Source: an uncultured Gilliamella sp. (lineage in GTDB: Bacteria; Pseudomonadota; Gammaproteobacteria; Enterobacterales; Enterobacteriaceae). Taken from it: a stretch of DNA of 8,832 bases. Within the stretch, counting starts at the first letter, position 1. Each line of letters begins with the position of its first letter. Under the pieces are notes generated by a model. That model had not been told where the DNA came from. It ran no database searches and saw only the letters and a program-made list of their open reading frames with translations. The stretch is taken from contig CALYQY010000090.1 in the NCBI GenBank assembly GCA_945291235.1, forward strand, positions 1-8,832. Direction: 5' to 3'. The position numbers and the translations under genes are program-made. Shown here piece by piece: positions 1 to 5,449 of this stretch.

Positions 1-280
1 CAACAGCTTGTCTTAATGGATTGTCGATATCAATACCATTAAAAGCTAAGGCACTTGGTTCTAAAATTGAGTTTTCAAATGGATTGACATGAAAATGAAG
101 GGTTTGGTCTGGAATCAGCCATCCCTCTTCAGTCATTTGTAGTGTGATTGCCGCAATTTCTAGAATAGCGTTAAGTTTTGGGTCAAATCCTGATGTTTCT
201 ATATCTATTACAACAGGATAAAAACCACGGAAGCGTTCACATAATTTAGCATTTGGCACAATAGTTGTCTTATTTAGCAT
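1..280 (-). CDS. rnt: Ribonuclease T, N-terminal part (runs off the left edge)
   Basis: RNase T is a DEDD-family 3'-5' exoribonuclease that trims the 3' ends of tRNA, 5S and 23S rRNA and other small stable RNAs, and acts as a dimer in the cytoplasm. The 93 visible residues read colinearly with E. coli Rnt. The [20 protein letters not shown] block (residues 14-33) holds the first exonuclease motif, D26-x-E28, equivalent to D23/E25 in E. coli. [16 protein letters not shown] and [13 protein letters not shown] follow as in the family. The other catalytic residues lie outside the window. ATG at 278-280 gives an N-terminus three residues longer than E. coli's. No clear Shine-Dalgarno precedes it; the leader is only A/T. 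The gene lies downstream of the TPR gene on the same strand, 133 bp away, and probably has its own promoter. Family assignment is certain; the start is likely but not proven. Confidence 0.96.
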   Translation of the reverse strand, partial: MLNKTTIVPNAKLCERFRGFYPVVIDIETSGFDPKLNAILEIAAITLQMTEEGWLIPDQTLHFHVNPFENSILEPSALAFNGIDIDNPLRQAV

Positions 281-291
281 AAAATAAAATT

Positions 292-300
292 ATTATGCCA
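292..300 (-). promoter_or_regulatory. Possible extended -10 element upstream of rnt
   Basis: Read on the minus strand, this is TGGCATAAT: a TGn extension followed by a hexamer matching TATAAT at five of six positions. No convincing -35 lies 16-18 nt upstream, which is typical of extended -10 promoters. Transcription from it would begin only a few bases before the rnt ATG and give an almost leaderless mRNA, which would fit the lack of a Shine-Dalgarno. It could also be a chance match in AT-rich DNA. Confidence 0.25.
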
Positions 301-333
301 GTTTTTACCGTATTCGCCTAGTTTTACCTTCGA

Positions 334-348
334 TTCAGCACTGTTGAA
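334..348. other. Short dyad in the rnt upstream region
   Basis: TTCAGCACTGTTGAA is an interrupted inverted repeat with six pairable positions (one of them G-U in RNA) around a 3-nt centre. It is flanked by an A-run at 353-360. It lies between the tandem repeat and the start of rnt. The T-run lies on the wrong side of the stem for a terminator of the leftward transcript, so a protein-binding site or a small leader hairpin is more likely than termination. Function unknown. Confidence 0.3.
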
Positions 349-370
349 CGCGAAAAAAAATATACTAAAT

Positions 371-415
371 AAAAACACTAAAAACACTAAAAACACTAAA
401 AACACTAAAAACGCT
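371..415. repeat. Five-copy 9-bp tandem repeat (AAAAACACT)
   Basis: Four perfect copies of AAAAACACT (371-406) are followed by one variant, AAAAACGCT (407-415). The array overlaps the last bases of the TPR gene: the gene's TAG stop occupies 414-416. Because the unit is 9 bp long and reads TAG-TGT-TTT on the minus strand, each further copy places another TAG in the same frame, so copy-number change cannot lengthen the protein. Such arrays can vary in copy number by replication slippage. The array may alter spacing to the rnt promoter or act as a T-rich transcript tail; neither is shown. Confidence 0.9.
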
Positions 416-1166
416 ATCTGTATAATTTTTGTTTAGATTGTTCAATTGATTTTATCCAAGTCTGATTAATACGTTTAGCATGTTTAGGCATGTGTTTTAA
501 GCGTAGTTCAATTTTTTGTAAAACTTCTTTTGCGAGTGAAAATTGCTGCCACTCAATTAAGGTTTGTAAATAGTATGAAGCGGCTTCTAAACTTGGATAA
601 TAACTGATTAATGCATTAAATTCTTCTTGAGCTTCTTCTTTTAAATCAAGTCCAATTAAGATTTTGGTATAAAGTAAATGTCCTTCATCAGAACGATAAG
701 TTGGATTTTTATCTCTTAGATAATCCAAAGTTTCTTTTGCCTTTTTGTACTGTTTAACTTGATAGAGTGCGTAAGCATATTGTAATAAAATATCTGGTGC
801 TGATTCATAGATACCAGTTAATGCTTGTTGATAATAAATTAACGCTTCATGAGCTCTATCATTATCAACGAGCGCTTTAGCTAAACAGACTTTTGCTTCA
901 ACAGTGGGCGAAATTTCATAATTACTTAAAGCTTCGCGAAGTTCACGTTGCGGATCTAACGCTTTTAATAATTTTGATTCAATTTGATATCCCACTGAGG
1001 TTTGTCTAAAATCGGGTAGAAATATGACTAAAAAGTAAATCAAACTACCAATAAAAGGAAAAAGGAACAATATAGACAGCCAAAATCGTTCTTGCTCTGT
1101 TTTAATTACATGAACTGCAAAAAATAGAGCGATAATTGTACTGAATCCTATACCTAAAAATGGCAA
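414..1166 (-). CDS. Membrane-anchored tetratricopeptide-repeat protein, function unknown
   Basis: This is a 250-residue protein with two hydrophobic segments at the N-terminus (about residues 5-22 and 28-50). The second carries FWLSILFLFPFIGSLIYFL, which resembles the PLDc_N-type two-helix membrane module. After a short linker, residues about 85-225 are helical and contain degenerate TPR units, for example around AKALVDNDRAHEALIYYQQAL and AYALYQVKQYKKAKETLDYL. The C-terminus is basic. The helices probably anchor it in the inner membrane with the TPR domain in the cytoplasm as a protein-binding scaffold. The start is TTG at 1164-1166: GAGG (minus strand, 1175-1178) sits 8 nt upstream, and the nearby ATG at 1169-1171 is out of frame. 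It is transcribed away from the Nif3-family gene and lies upstream of rnt. I do not recognise a named gene and give no function. The stop is embedded in the 9-bp repeat array. Confidence 0.88.
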   Translation of the reverse strand: MPFLGIGFSTIIALFFAVHVIKTEQERFWLSILFLFPFIGSLIYFLVIFLPDFRQTSVGYQIESKLLKALDPQRELREALSNYEISPTVEAKVCLAKALVDNDRAHEALIYYQQALTGIYESAPDILLQYAYALYQVKQYKKAKETLDYLRDKNPTYRSDEGHLLYTKILIGLDLKEEAQEEFNALISYYPSLEAASYYLQTLIEWQQFSLAKEVLQKIELRLKHMPKHAKRINQTWIKSIEQSKQKLYR

Positions 1167-1174
1167 AACATATA

Positions 1175-1178
1175 CCTC
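1175..1178 (-). promoter_or_regulatory. Shine-Dalgarno that fixes the TTG start of the TPR gene
   Basis: Minus-strand GAGG lies 8 nt before TTG at 1164-1166. The only nearby ATG (1169-1171) is in a different frame and would be just 3 nt from this site, so the TTG codon is the best start for the TPR gene. Confidence 0.6.
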
Positions 1179-1237
1179 ATTGAATATAAACCGACGTAAT
1201 GTATCATTTAGCTAAAACTTAATAAATAATAGAAAAG

Positions 1238-1249
1238 AACAAATTTGTT
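1238..1249. promoter_or_regulatory. Perfect 12-bp palindrome, candidate operator
   Basis: AACAAATTTGTT is a perfect palindrome in the divergent spacer. On the minus strand it sits just upstream of a -10-like TATTAT (1226-1231), where a repressor or activator of the TPR gene could bind. A similar half-sequence follows directly. I cannot link it to a known regulator, and palindromes of this composition arise easily in AT-rich DNA. Confidence 0.25.
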
Positions 1250-1526
1250 AATTTGTTTAACTCCGTGTTTTTACGCATCCAAAAATCATTTTAAAACAGG
1301 ATGTTACTTATTGAACTTCTGTAAACATGAAAGAATTTATTTAAAATTTCACCATTAATATCACTATATCGAATCGTTACGTGAGATAATTTATAATAGT
1401 TTATACTTAATCATATAGGCTGATTTATAAAAAAATTGCCAATATTTCGATTATAATAATTTCGAGATTCATTAAAGGATTTTATTAAAAAATTCATATT
1501 GTTCTTTAAAAAGTCATTAAAAATAC

Positions 1527-1532
1527 GAGAGG
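1527..1532 (+). promoter_or_regulatory. Shine-Dalgarno that fixes the GTG start of ybgI
   Basis: GAGAGG lies 5 nt before GTG at 1538-1540. It supports the shorter, E. coli-like N-terminus over the in-frame TTG at 1499, which has no ribosome-binding sequence in front of it. Confidence 0.65.
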
Positions 1533-1537
1533 AAAAC

Positions 1538-2296
1538 GTGCAAAATTTTGAACTTCAACAAATTATTAATCATGAATTACAAGTTGAACGCTACCGTGAC
1601 TATGCACCTAATGGTTTACAAGTACAAGGACGTAAGCAAATAAAAAAAGTGATAACTGGGGTGACCGCATGTCAACGTTTATTAGATGAAGCCGTTAAAT
1701 TAGATGCTGATGCGATTTTAGTTCATCATGGCTTTTTTTGGAAAAATGAACCACTAACGATAACAGGAATTAAATATAAACGCTTGCAAACATTGCTTTC
1801 AAATAATATTAATTTATTTGCGTATCATTTGCCTTTAGATGGACATCCCGTTATCGGCAATAATGCATTACTTGCGGATTTATTCAATATCGAAGTGGAT
1901 AAACGTGAGGATATAACCGATTTATTATTTAAAGGGACACTCATTGAACCGACCACATCACTGCAATTTAAGCAAAAACTTGAACAAGTTTTGCATCATC
2001 GTTCACGTGAAATATTATTTTGTGGCGATAATGCTCCTCAAATAATTAAACGAATTGCGTGGTGTAGTGGTGGTGGTCAAGACTTTATAGAAGCAGCAGC
2101 AGAACAAGGATTTGATGCTTTTTTTACAGGTGAAGTTTCTGAACGTACCATTCATATTGCTCGAGAATATGGAATTAATTTTTATGCAGCAGGGCACCAT
2201 GCCACTGAACGTTACGGAATCAAAAAACTTGGTGAATGGCTAGCCAAGCAATATGACCTTGAAACTATTTTTATTGATATTGATAATCCTGCATAA
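1538..2296 (+). CDS. ybgI: Nif3/YbgI-family dinuclear metal-centre protein
   Basis: This is a member of the Nif3-like (DUF34) family, often labelled GTP cyclohydrolase I type 2 homolog. The family forms ring-shaped hexamers with a two-metal centre; its cellular reaction is not settled. The 252-residue product aligns end to end with E. coli YbgI (247 aa). The metal ligands are all present: H63 and H64 in LVHHGFFWK, D101 in HLPLDGH, and H220 plus E224 in AAGHHATERYG. The SGGGQDF and FFTGEVSERTIH blocks are also conserved. I place the start at GTG 1538-1540, preceded by GAGAGG at 1527-1532; this makes the N-terminus match E. coli (QNFELQQII). The frame is open upstream to a TTG at 1499, but those 13 residues have no counterpart. 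It heads the plus-strand series, 95 bp before dapA, and may be partly co-transcribed with it. Confidence 0.95.
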   Translation: MQNFELQQIINHELQVERYRDYAPNGLQVQGRKQIKKVITGVTACQRLLDEAVKLDADAILVHHGFFWKNEPLTITGIKYKRLQTLLSNNINLFAYHLPLDGHPVIGNNALLADLFNIEVDKREDITDLLFKGTLIEPTTSLQFKQKLEQVLHHRSREILFCGDNAPQIIKRIAWCSGGGQDFIEAAAEQGFDAFFTGEVSERTIHIAREYGINFYAAGHHATERYGIKKLGEWLAKQYDLETIFIDIDNPA

Positions 2297-2302
2297 CAAA
2301 AG

Positions 2303-2331
2303 TTGAATTTAAATAAGAAATATCGCATACT
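2303..2331 (+). promoter_or_regulatory. Candidate sigma-70 promoter for dapA
   Basis: TTGAAT (2303-2308) and CATACT (2326-2331) each match the consensus hexamers at four of six positions and are separated by exactly 17 bp. Transcription would start near 2338 and give a leader of about 54 nt before the dapA ATG. It lies entirely in the spacer after ybgI, so dapA need not depend on ybgI transcription. It is a sequence match only. Confidence 0.35.
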
Positions 2332-2391
2332 TGTCGGTAGATTTTTTATTCTTGAAGTTGGTTATCAATAAATAATATGAGAGGTCATTTT

Positions 2392-3270
2392 ATGTTTACA
2401 GGAAGTCTGGTCGCCCTTGTTACTCCAATGGATACAAAAGGAAATGTAGACCAAGTAAGCTTAAAAAAATTGGTCGAATATCATATTGCCAATGGCACAT
2501 CGGCAATTGTTTCTGTTGGTACCACTGGCGAATCAGCAACGCTTGATCATCATGAGCATATCGATGTAATTAAAAGAACGATCGAATATGCAGATGGAAA
2601 AATAAATGTCATTGCCGGAACTGGCTCAAATGCGACTAAAGAAGCAATTGAATTAACTAACCGTGTTGAAAATATTGGTGTAGTTGGCTGTTTAACCGTT
2701 GCGCCATATTATAATAAACCAACTCAAGAAGGTCTTTATCAACATTTTAAAGCAATTGCGGAAAATACAGCTTTACCCCAAATAATCTATAATGTACCGG
2801 GTCGTACTTGCAGTGATATTAAGCCAGAAACAGTTGGACGATTATCTAAAATAAAAAATATTGTTGCATTGAAAGATGCAACAGGAGATTTATCAAGAGT
2901 TTATAAAACTCGTAAACTTGTTGGTAGTGAATTTAAATTATTAAGTGGTGATGATGCGACTTTCTTAGATTTCATGATTTTAGGTGGTGACGGTGTGATT
3001 TCCGTGACAGCGAATGTAGCTGCCAAACAGGTTGCAACAATTTGTGAACTTGCAACGAAAAATCAAATTCAAGAAGCTCGAAAACTGAATGATACGTTAT
3101 CAGCACTACATAGTAGCTTATTTATTGAGCCTAACCCAACTCCAGCAAAATGGGCTTGCACAAAATTGGGTCTAATGGCGAACGATACGATCCGTTTGCC
3201 GCTGGTTTCACTTACAGATGCTTCTGTGTCTGTGGTTGAAAAAGCTCTTAAAGATGCGAATTTACTCTAA
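2392..3270 (+). CDS. dapA: 4-hydroxy-tetrahydrodipicolinate synthase
   Basis: DapA condenses pyruvate with aspartate-4-semialdehyde, the first committed step of the diaminopimelate/lysine pathway, as a cytoplasmic tetramer. The 292-residue product has the same length and numbering as the E. coli enzyme. The Schiff-base lysine is K161 ([10 protein letters not shown]), the catalytic triad is T44, Y107 and Y133, and R138 binds the aspartate semialdehyde. Residues of the lysine feedback site (S48, A49, H53, H56, N80, E84, Y106) are all present, so lysine inhibition is expected. The start is ATG 2392: AGAGG at 2380-2384 lies 7 nt upstream and the protein begins [10 protein letters not shown] like E. 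coli. An in-frame ATG at 2377 would add five residues and place the ribosome-binding site inside the gene, so it is rejected. bamC follows after 35 bp, as in E. coli, and is probably co-transcribed. Confidence 0.98.
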   Translation: MFTGSLVALVTPMDTKGNVDQVSLKKLVEYHIANGTSAIVSVGTTGESATLDHHEHIDVIKRTIEYADGKINVIAGTGSNATKEAIELTNRVENIGVVGCLTVAPYYNKPTQEGLYQHFKAIAENTALPQIIYNVPGRTCSDIKPETVGRLSKIKNIVALKDATGDLSRVYKTRKLVGSEFKLLSGDDATFLDFMILGGDGVISVTANVAAKQVATICELATKNQIQEARKLNDTLSALHSSLFIEPNPTPAKWACTKLGLMANDTIRLPLVSLTDASVSVVEKALKDANLL

Positions 3271-3305
3271 TTTATGTATAACCAATAATTTATAAGCAGA
3301 TATCT

Positions 3306-4022
3306 ATGTTTAATAAAACTATGTTAAAAAACAAAGCGATTAAAAACACAATGGTGATGACAGCCATTGTATCTTTATTTTTGGTTGGTTGTGGTAGCGA
3401 TCAAAATTATAAACGAGAAGTTGATGGGAACGAAGATTATTTGAATTCGCCAGTTTTGAAACCGCTAACTGTCCCTCAGGGTGTAACGGTACCTGCTGAA
3501 AGTTCCGAATATTATATTCATTTTAATAAAAATGAAGGCGCTGTATATGGTAAGCAAGTGGATATTCGGGCACCTATCATTCCTATTCCAACTATTCCTG
3601 ATTCTTATGCGTCTTATAACTATGGTACCGCTTCATTAAATGCGCCTGCTGATGCAAATGTATGGTCTGTTATCCCAACTGCGCTGAATAAATACAATAT
3701 TCCGATTAGTAGCAGTGATAATAATGTTATTGTTACGGGCAATGCTTCAATTTTTTCAAGTGATGAAGAGCCGAACATCCAAGCGTCTTATGTTATTCAT
3801 CGACAAAATTATCCTGGTACAGAAAATATCATTGTCGAGTTGAAAACATTAACGCGTGGCACACAAGATATTTCTTCTGATTCTATTGAAGTGCAACGGT
3901 ACGTTGTTCGCTTATTTAATTTAATAATGGATGAGGCTGCACCTAAGTCATCACAAGTAGCGCAAGAACAAACAGATGAAAACGCCGTTGAAGACAAAAC
4001 CATTCATGAAGATTCAAAATAA
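3306..4022 (+). CDS. bamC: Outer-membrane assembly lipoprotein BamC, short single-domain form
   Basis: BamC is a lipoprotein subunit of the BAM complex, which inserts beta-barrel proteins into the outer membrane. A signal peptide ends in the lipobox LVGC with Cys29 as the lipidated residue; the next residue is Gly, so Lol-dependent sorting to the outer membrane is expected. After it, the CGSDQNYKREVDGNEDYL segment matches E. coli CSSDSRYKRQVSGDEAYL, the start of the unstructured region that binds BamD. Residues about 100-215 correspond to the first helix-grip domain. The protein then ends in an acidic, polar tail at residue 238, against 344 in E. coli, so the second helix-grip domain is absent. 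No remnant of it is visible in the next 258 bp, which carry many stops. The position between dapA and purC supports the call. ATG 3306 lacks a strong ribosome site; ATG 3321 is a possible alternative that still leaves a signal peptide. Confidence 0.9.
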   Translation: MFNKTMLKNKAIKNTMVMTAIVSLFLVGCGSDQNYKREVDGNEDYLNSPVLKPLTVPQGVTVPAESSEYYIHFNKNEGAVYGKQVDIRAPIIPIPTIPDSYASYNYGTASLNAPADANVWSVIPTALNKYNIPISSSDNNVIVTGNASIFSSDEEPNIQASYVIHRQNYPGTENIIVELKTLTRGTQDISSDSIEVQRYVVRLFNLIMDEAAPKSSQVAQEQTDENAVEDKTIHEDSK

Positions 4023-4091
4023 AGCAAGACGCTATGAGATATTATTTGTGACAAGTAACATTTTGATAAATAGTTAAGATAATCAGTAGTG

Positions 4092-4112
4092 AAGAATTTA
4101 GTTAATTCTTTT
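4092..4112 (+). terminator. Weak AT-rich stem-loop after bamC
   Basis: AAGAATT (4092-4098) and AATTCTT (4104-4110) form a 7-bp perfect stem around a 5-nt loop, followed by only two more T residues. It may reduce read-through from dapA-bamC, but with a single G-C pair and a short T-run it is at best a weak terminator. Confidence 0.25.
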
Positions 4113-4131
4113 ATGTAAAACTGGCTATAGA

Positions 4132-4160
4132 TTGAACTTCACTATTCGAGACGATATAGC
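4132..4160 (+). promoter_or_regulatory. Candidate sigma-70 promoter for purC
   Basis: TTGAAC (4132-4137) and TATAGC (4155-4160) each match four of six consensus positions, with a 17-bp spacer. Transcription would start near 4167, about 114 nt before the purC ATG, and would include the 4225-4245 stem-loop in the leader. The -10 overlaps the PurR-like box, as expected for a repressible promoter. Confidence 0.35.
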
Positions 4161-4172
4161 AAACAATAGCAT
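4157..4172 (+). promoter_or_regulatory. PurR-like operator half-match upstream of purC
   Basis: TAGCAAACAATAGCAT agrees with the E. coli PurR box ACGCAAACGTTTGCGT at 10 of 16 positions. The left half, GCAAAC, is perfect; the right half keeps only T-GC. In E. coli purC is repressed by PurR with hypoxanthine or guanine, and this site overlaps the candidate -10. The central CG of the PurR box, important for binding, is replaced by CA, so this is a weak candidate. Confidence 0.3.
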
Positions 4173-4224
4173 CTTATTATTTATTGCATTGGTACAAATA
4201 CGTGAGTATCGAAAAGTTTAAAAC

Positions 4225-4245
4225 TAAGGAGCGAATAGCTCCTTA
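4225..4245 (+). promoter_or_regulatory. Stem-loop in the purC leader with SD-like and anti-SD-like arms
   Basis: TAAGGAGC (4225-4232) and GCTCCTTA (4238-4245) form a perfect 8-bp stem with a GAATA loop. It is not followed by a T-run, so it is a poor intrinsic terminator. The left arm contains a full Shine-Dalgarno sequence and the right arm the core of the 16S anti-Shine-Dalgarno. The CCTTA of the right arm can alternatively pair with the purC ribosome-binding site TAAGG at 4268-4272. The stem itself is seen directly; a regulatory role is inference. Confidence 0.55.
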
Positions 4246-4280
4246 ATCATTTGTTGGCAATTTGATATAAGGTTAGAACC

Positions 4281-4991
4281 ATGAAAAAGTTGGCTGAGCT
4301 TTACCGTGGTAAAGCAAAAACGGTTTATACTACTGAAAATCCCGATCTATTAGTGTTAGAGTTTCGCAATGATACTTCCGCTTTTGATGGCTTACGTATT
4401 GAACAATTAGAGCGTAAAGGGCGCGTCAATAATAAATTCAATTATTTTATTATGAATAAACTACGTGAAGCAGGTATTCCTACTCAAGTTGAAACGCTTT
4501 TGTCTGATACCGAAGTCATCGTAAAAAAACTGGATATGGTACCTGTGGAGTGTGTGGTTCGAAATCGTGCCGCAGGTTCTTTGGTCAAACGCTTAGGGGT
4601 TGAAGAAGGTAAGGTGTTAAATCCGCCAACATTTGAATTATTCCTAAAAAATGATGCATTGCATGATCCCATGGTTAATGAGTCATATTGTAAAACATTT
4701 GGTTGGGCTACTGATGAACAGTTATCAACGATGAAGGCACTAAGCTTTAAAATCAATTCAATTTTGACCGATCTTTTTGATAAAGCAGGATTTATTTTAG
4801 TGGACTATAAACTTGAATTTGGATTGTTTAAGGGTGAAATTACGTTAGGTGATGAATTTTCCCCTGACGGTTGTCGATTATGGGAAAAAGAGACCTTAAA
4901 AAAAATGGATAAAGATCGTTTTCGCCAAGGGCTTGGCGGTGTCATTGAAGCTTATGAGGAAGTCGCCACCAGAATCGGCGTTGCTTTGTAA
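4281..4991 (+). CDS. purC: Phosphoribosylaminoimidazole-succinocarboxamide (SAICAR) synthase
   Basis: PurC joins aspartate to CAIR using ATP to make SAICAR, a step of de novo purine synthesis in the cytoplasm. The 236-residue product matches E. coli PurC (237 aa) along its whole length. Visible landmarks are the N-terminal YRGKAKTVY (8-16), NDTSAFDG (30-37), the long conserved block [19 protein letters not shown] (87-105), [11 protein letters not shown] (127-137), LVDYKLEFG (173-181), LGDEFSPDG (189-197) and [12 protein letters not shown] (209-220). ATG 4281 is preceded by TAAGG at 8 nt. The stop overlaps the next gene's start by one base (TAATG), so translational coupling to the DUF441 gene is likely. 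Upstream lies a 258-bp leader with a candidate promoter, a PurR-like box and a stem-loop, so control by purine supply is plausible. The dapA-bamC-purC order is that of E. coli. Confidence 0.98.
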   Translation: MKKLAELYRGKAKTVYTTENPDLLVLEFRNDTSAFDGLRIEQLERKGRVNNKFNYFIMNKLREAGIPTQVETLLSDTEVIVKKLDMVPVECVVRNRAAGSLVKRLGVEEGKVLNPPTFELFLKNDALHDPMVNESYCKTFGWATDEQLSTMKALSFKINSILTDLFDKAGFILVDYKLEFGLFKGEITLGDEFSPDGCRLWEKETLKKMDKDRFRQGLGGVIEAYEEVATRIGVAL

Positions 4992-5446
4992 TGTTTGCTC
5001 AATTTGATATCTCCTTTTTTCTTTTACTGGGTTTAGCTGCACTGTGTTATTTAACGCATAATAACACAGTCACTTTTGCCGTATTATTGCTACTATTATT
5101 TAAATTAACACCATTGTCGACCTATTTTCCGTTTTTAAATCAATATGGACTGACAATTGGTATTGTCATTTTAACGGCGGCTATGATGGTTCCGCTTGCC
5201 GACGGATCTTTGAGTATCAAAGACATATTAAAATCATTCACAACATGGCAATCAATTTTAGCTATCTTTGTCGGCGTACTTGTCTCTTGGCTAGGTACCC
5301 GTGGGGTTTCTTTAATTGGCGCACATCCCACCATTGTTAATGGTTTAATCATTGGAACCTTGATTGGTGTTGCCTTTTTCAAAGGTATTCCAGTTGGCCC
5401 CCTTATTGCCGCAGGCTTGCTTTCCATATTGATTGGAAAAAGTTAG
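4991..5446 (+). CDS. DUF441 (YeaL-like) integral membrane protein, function unknown
   Basis: This 151-residue, highly hydrophobic protein has four or more membrane segments (about residues 6-42, probably a hairpin, then 52-70, 86-107 and 117-147) and so lies in the inner membrane. It aligns along its length with E. coli YeaL (148 aa), a DUF441 protein with no established function. Shared blocks are LTPLSTYFPFL (39-49), YGLTIGIVILT (52-62), VGVLVSWLGTRGVSL (94-108) and FKGIPVGPLIAAGLLS (130-145), the last being the family's signature. Its ATG overlaps the purC stop by one base and it ends 3 nt before tmcA, so it is almost certainly expressed with both. In E. coli yeaL lies elsewhere on the chromosome, so this placement is unlike E. 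coli. A transport role is possible from the topology but nothing in the sequence shows a substrate. Confidence 0.92.
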   Translation: MFAQFDISFFLLLGLAALCYLTHNNTVTFAVLLLLLFKLTPLSTYFPFLNQYGLTIGIVILTAAMMVPLADGSLSIKDILKSFTTWQSILAIFVGVLVSWLGTRGVSLIGAHPTIVNGLIIGTLIGVAFFKGIPVGPLIAAGLLSILIGKS

Positions 5447-5449
5447 TCG

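Larger units (their letters stand above)
1167..1537. other. Divergent intergenic spacer between the TPR and Nif3-family genes
   Basis: This 371-bp A/T-rich stretch holds the control regions of both divergent genes. No ORF longer than a few codons shows any coding character. A perfect 12-bp palindrome, AACAAATTTGTT, lies at 1238-1249, followed by a related half-unit (TTAATTTGTTTAA, 1248-1260). On the minus strand a -10-like TATTAT occurs at 1226-1231, suitably placed for the TPR gene. For the plus-strand gene, TATAAT occurs at 1392-1397 and again at 1452-1457, but I cannot find a good -35 at standard spacing for either. I see no tRNA, small-RNA terminator or mobile-element remnant. Confidence 0.6.
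4023..4280 (+). promoter_or_regulatory. bamC-purC spacer and purC leader
   Basis: This 258-bp spacer is much longer than the others in the series and has no coding character. In order it contains a small AT-rich stem-loop (4092-4110), a candidate promoter (4132-4160), a PurR-like box (4157-4172), an 8-bp perfect stem-loop (4225-4245) and the purC ribosome-binding site TAAGG (4268-4272, 8 nt before ATG). This layout suggests that purC is controlled separately from dapA-bamC. Confidence 0.55.

Noticed and set aside
334..360. Terminator after the TPR gene
   Set aside because: For leftward transcription the T-run precedes the hairpin instead of following it.
371..415. CRISPR-like or satellite array
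   Set aside because: Units are 9 bp and contiguous, with no spacers; it is a simple tandem repeat.
1499..1537. Possible 13-residue N-terminal extension of the Nif3-family protein from a TTG
   Set aside because: There is no ribosome-binding site, the extension has no counterpart in E. coli YbgI, and a good GAGAGG precedes the GTG at 1538.
2377..2391. Upstream in-frame ATG for dapA
   Set aside because: It would put the AGAGG ribosome-binding site inside the coding region and add five residues not present in DapA; ATG 2392 gives the exact family length and numbering.
4023..4224. Decayed C-terminal domain of BamC
   Set aside because: The stretch is too short for the domain, has many stops in every forward frame, and I could recognise no BamC-like residues.
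4225..4256. Intrinsic terminator before purC
   Set aside because: The stem is good but is followed by ATCATTTGTTGG, not a T-run, so a leader structure is more likely.
4484..4756. Open frame antisense to purC
   Set aside because: It overlaps the most conserved part of PurC and has no supporting signals.
5140..5427. Open frame antisense to the DUF441 gene
   Set aside because: It lies wholly within a conserved gene, its product resembles no family I know, and no ribosome site or promoter supports it.
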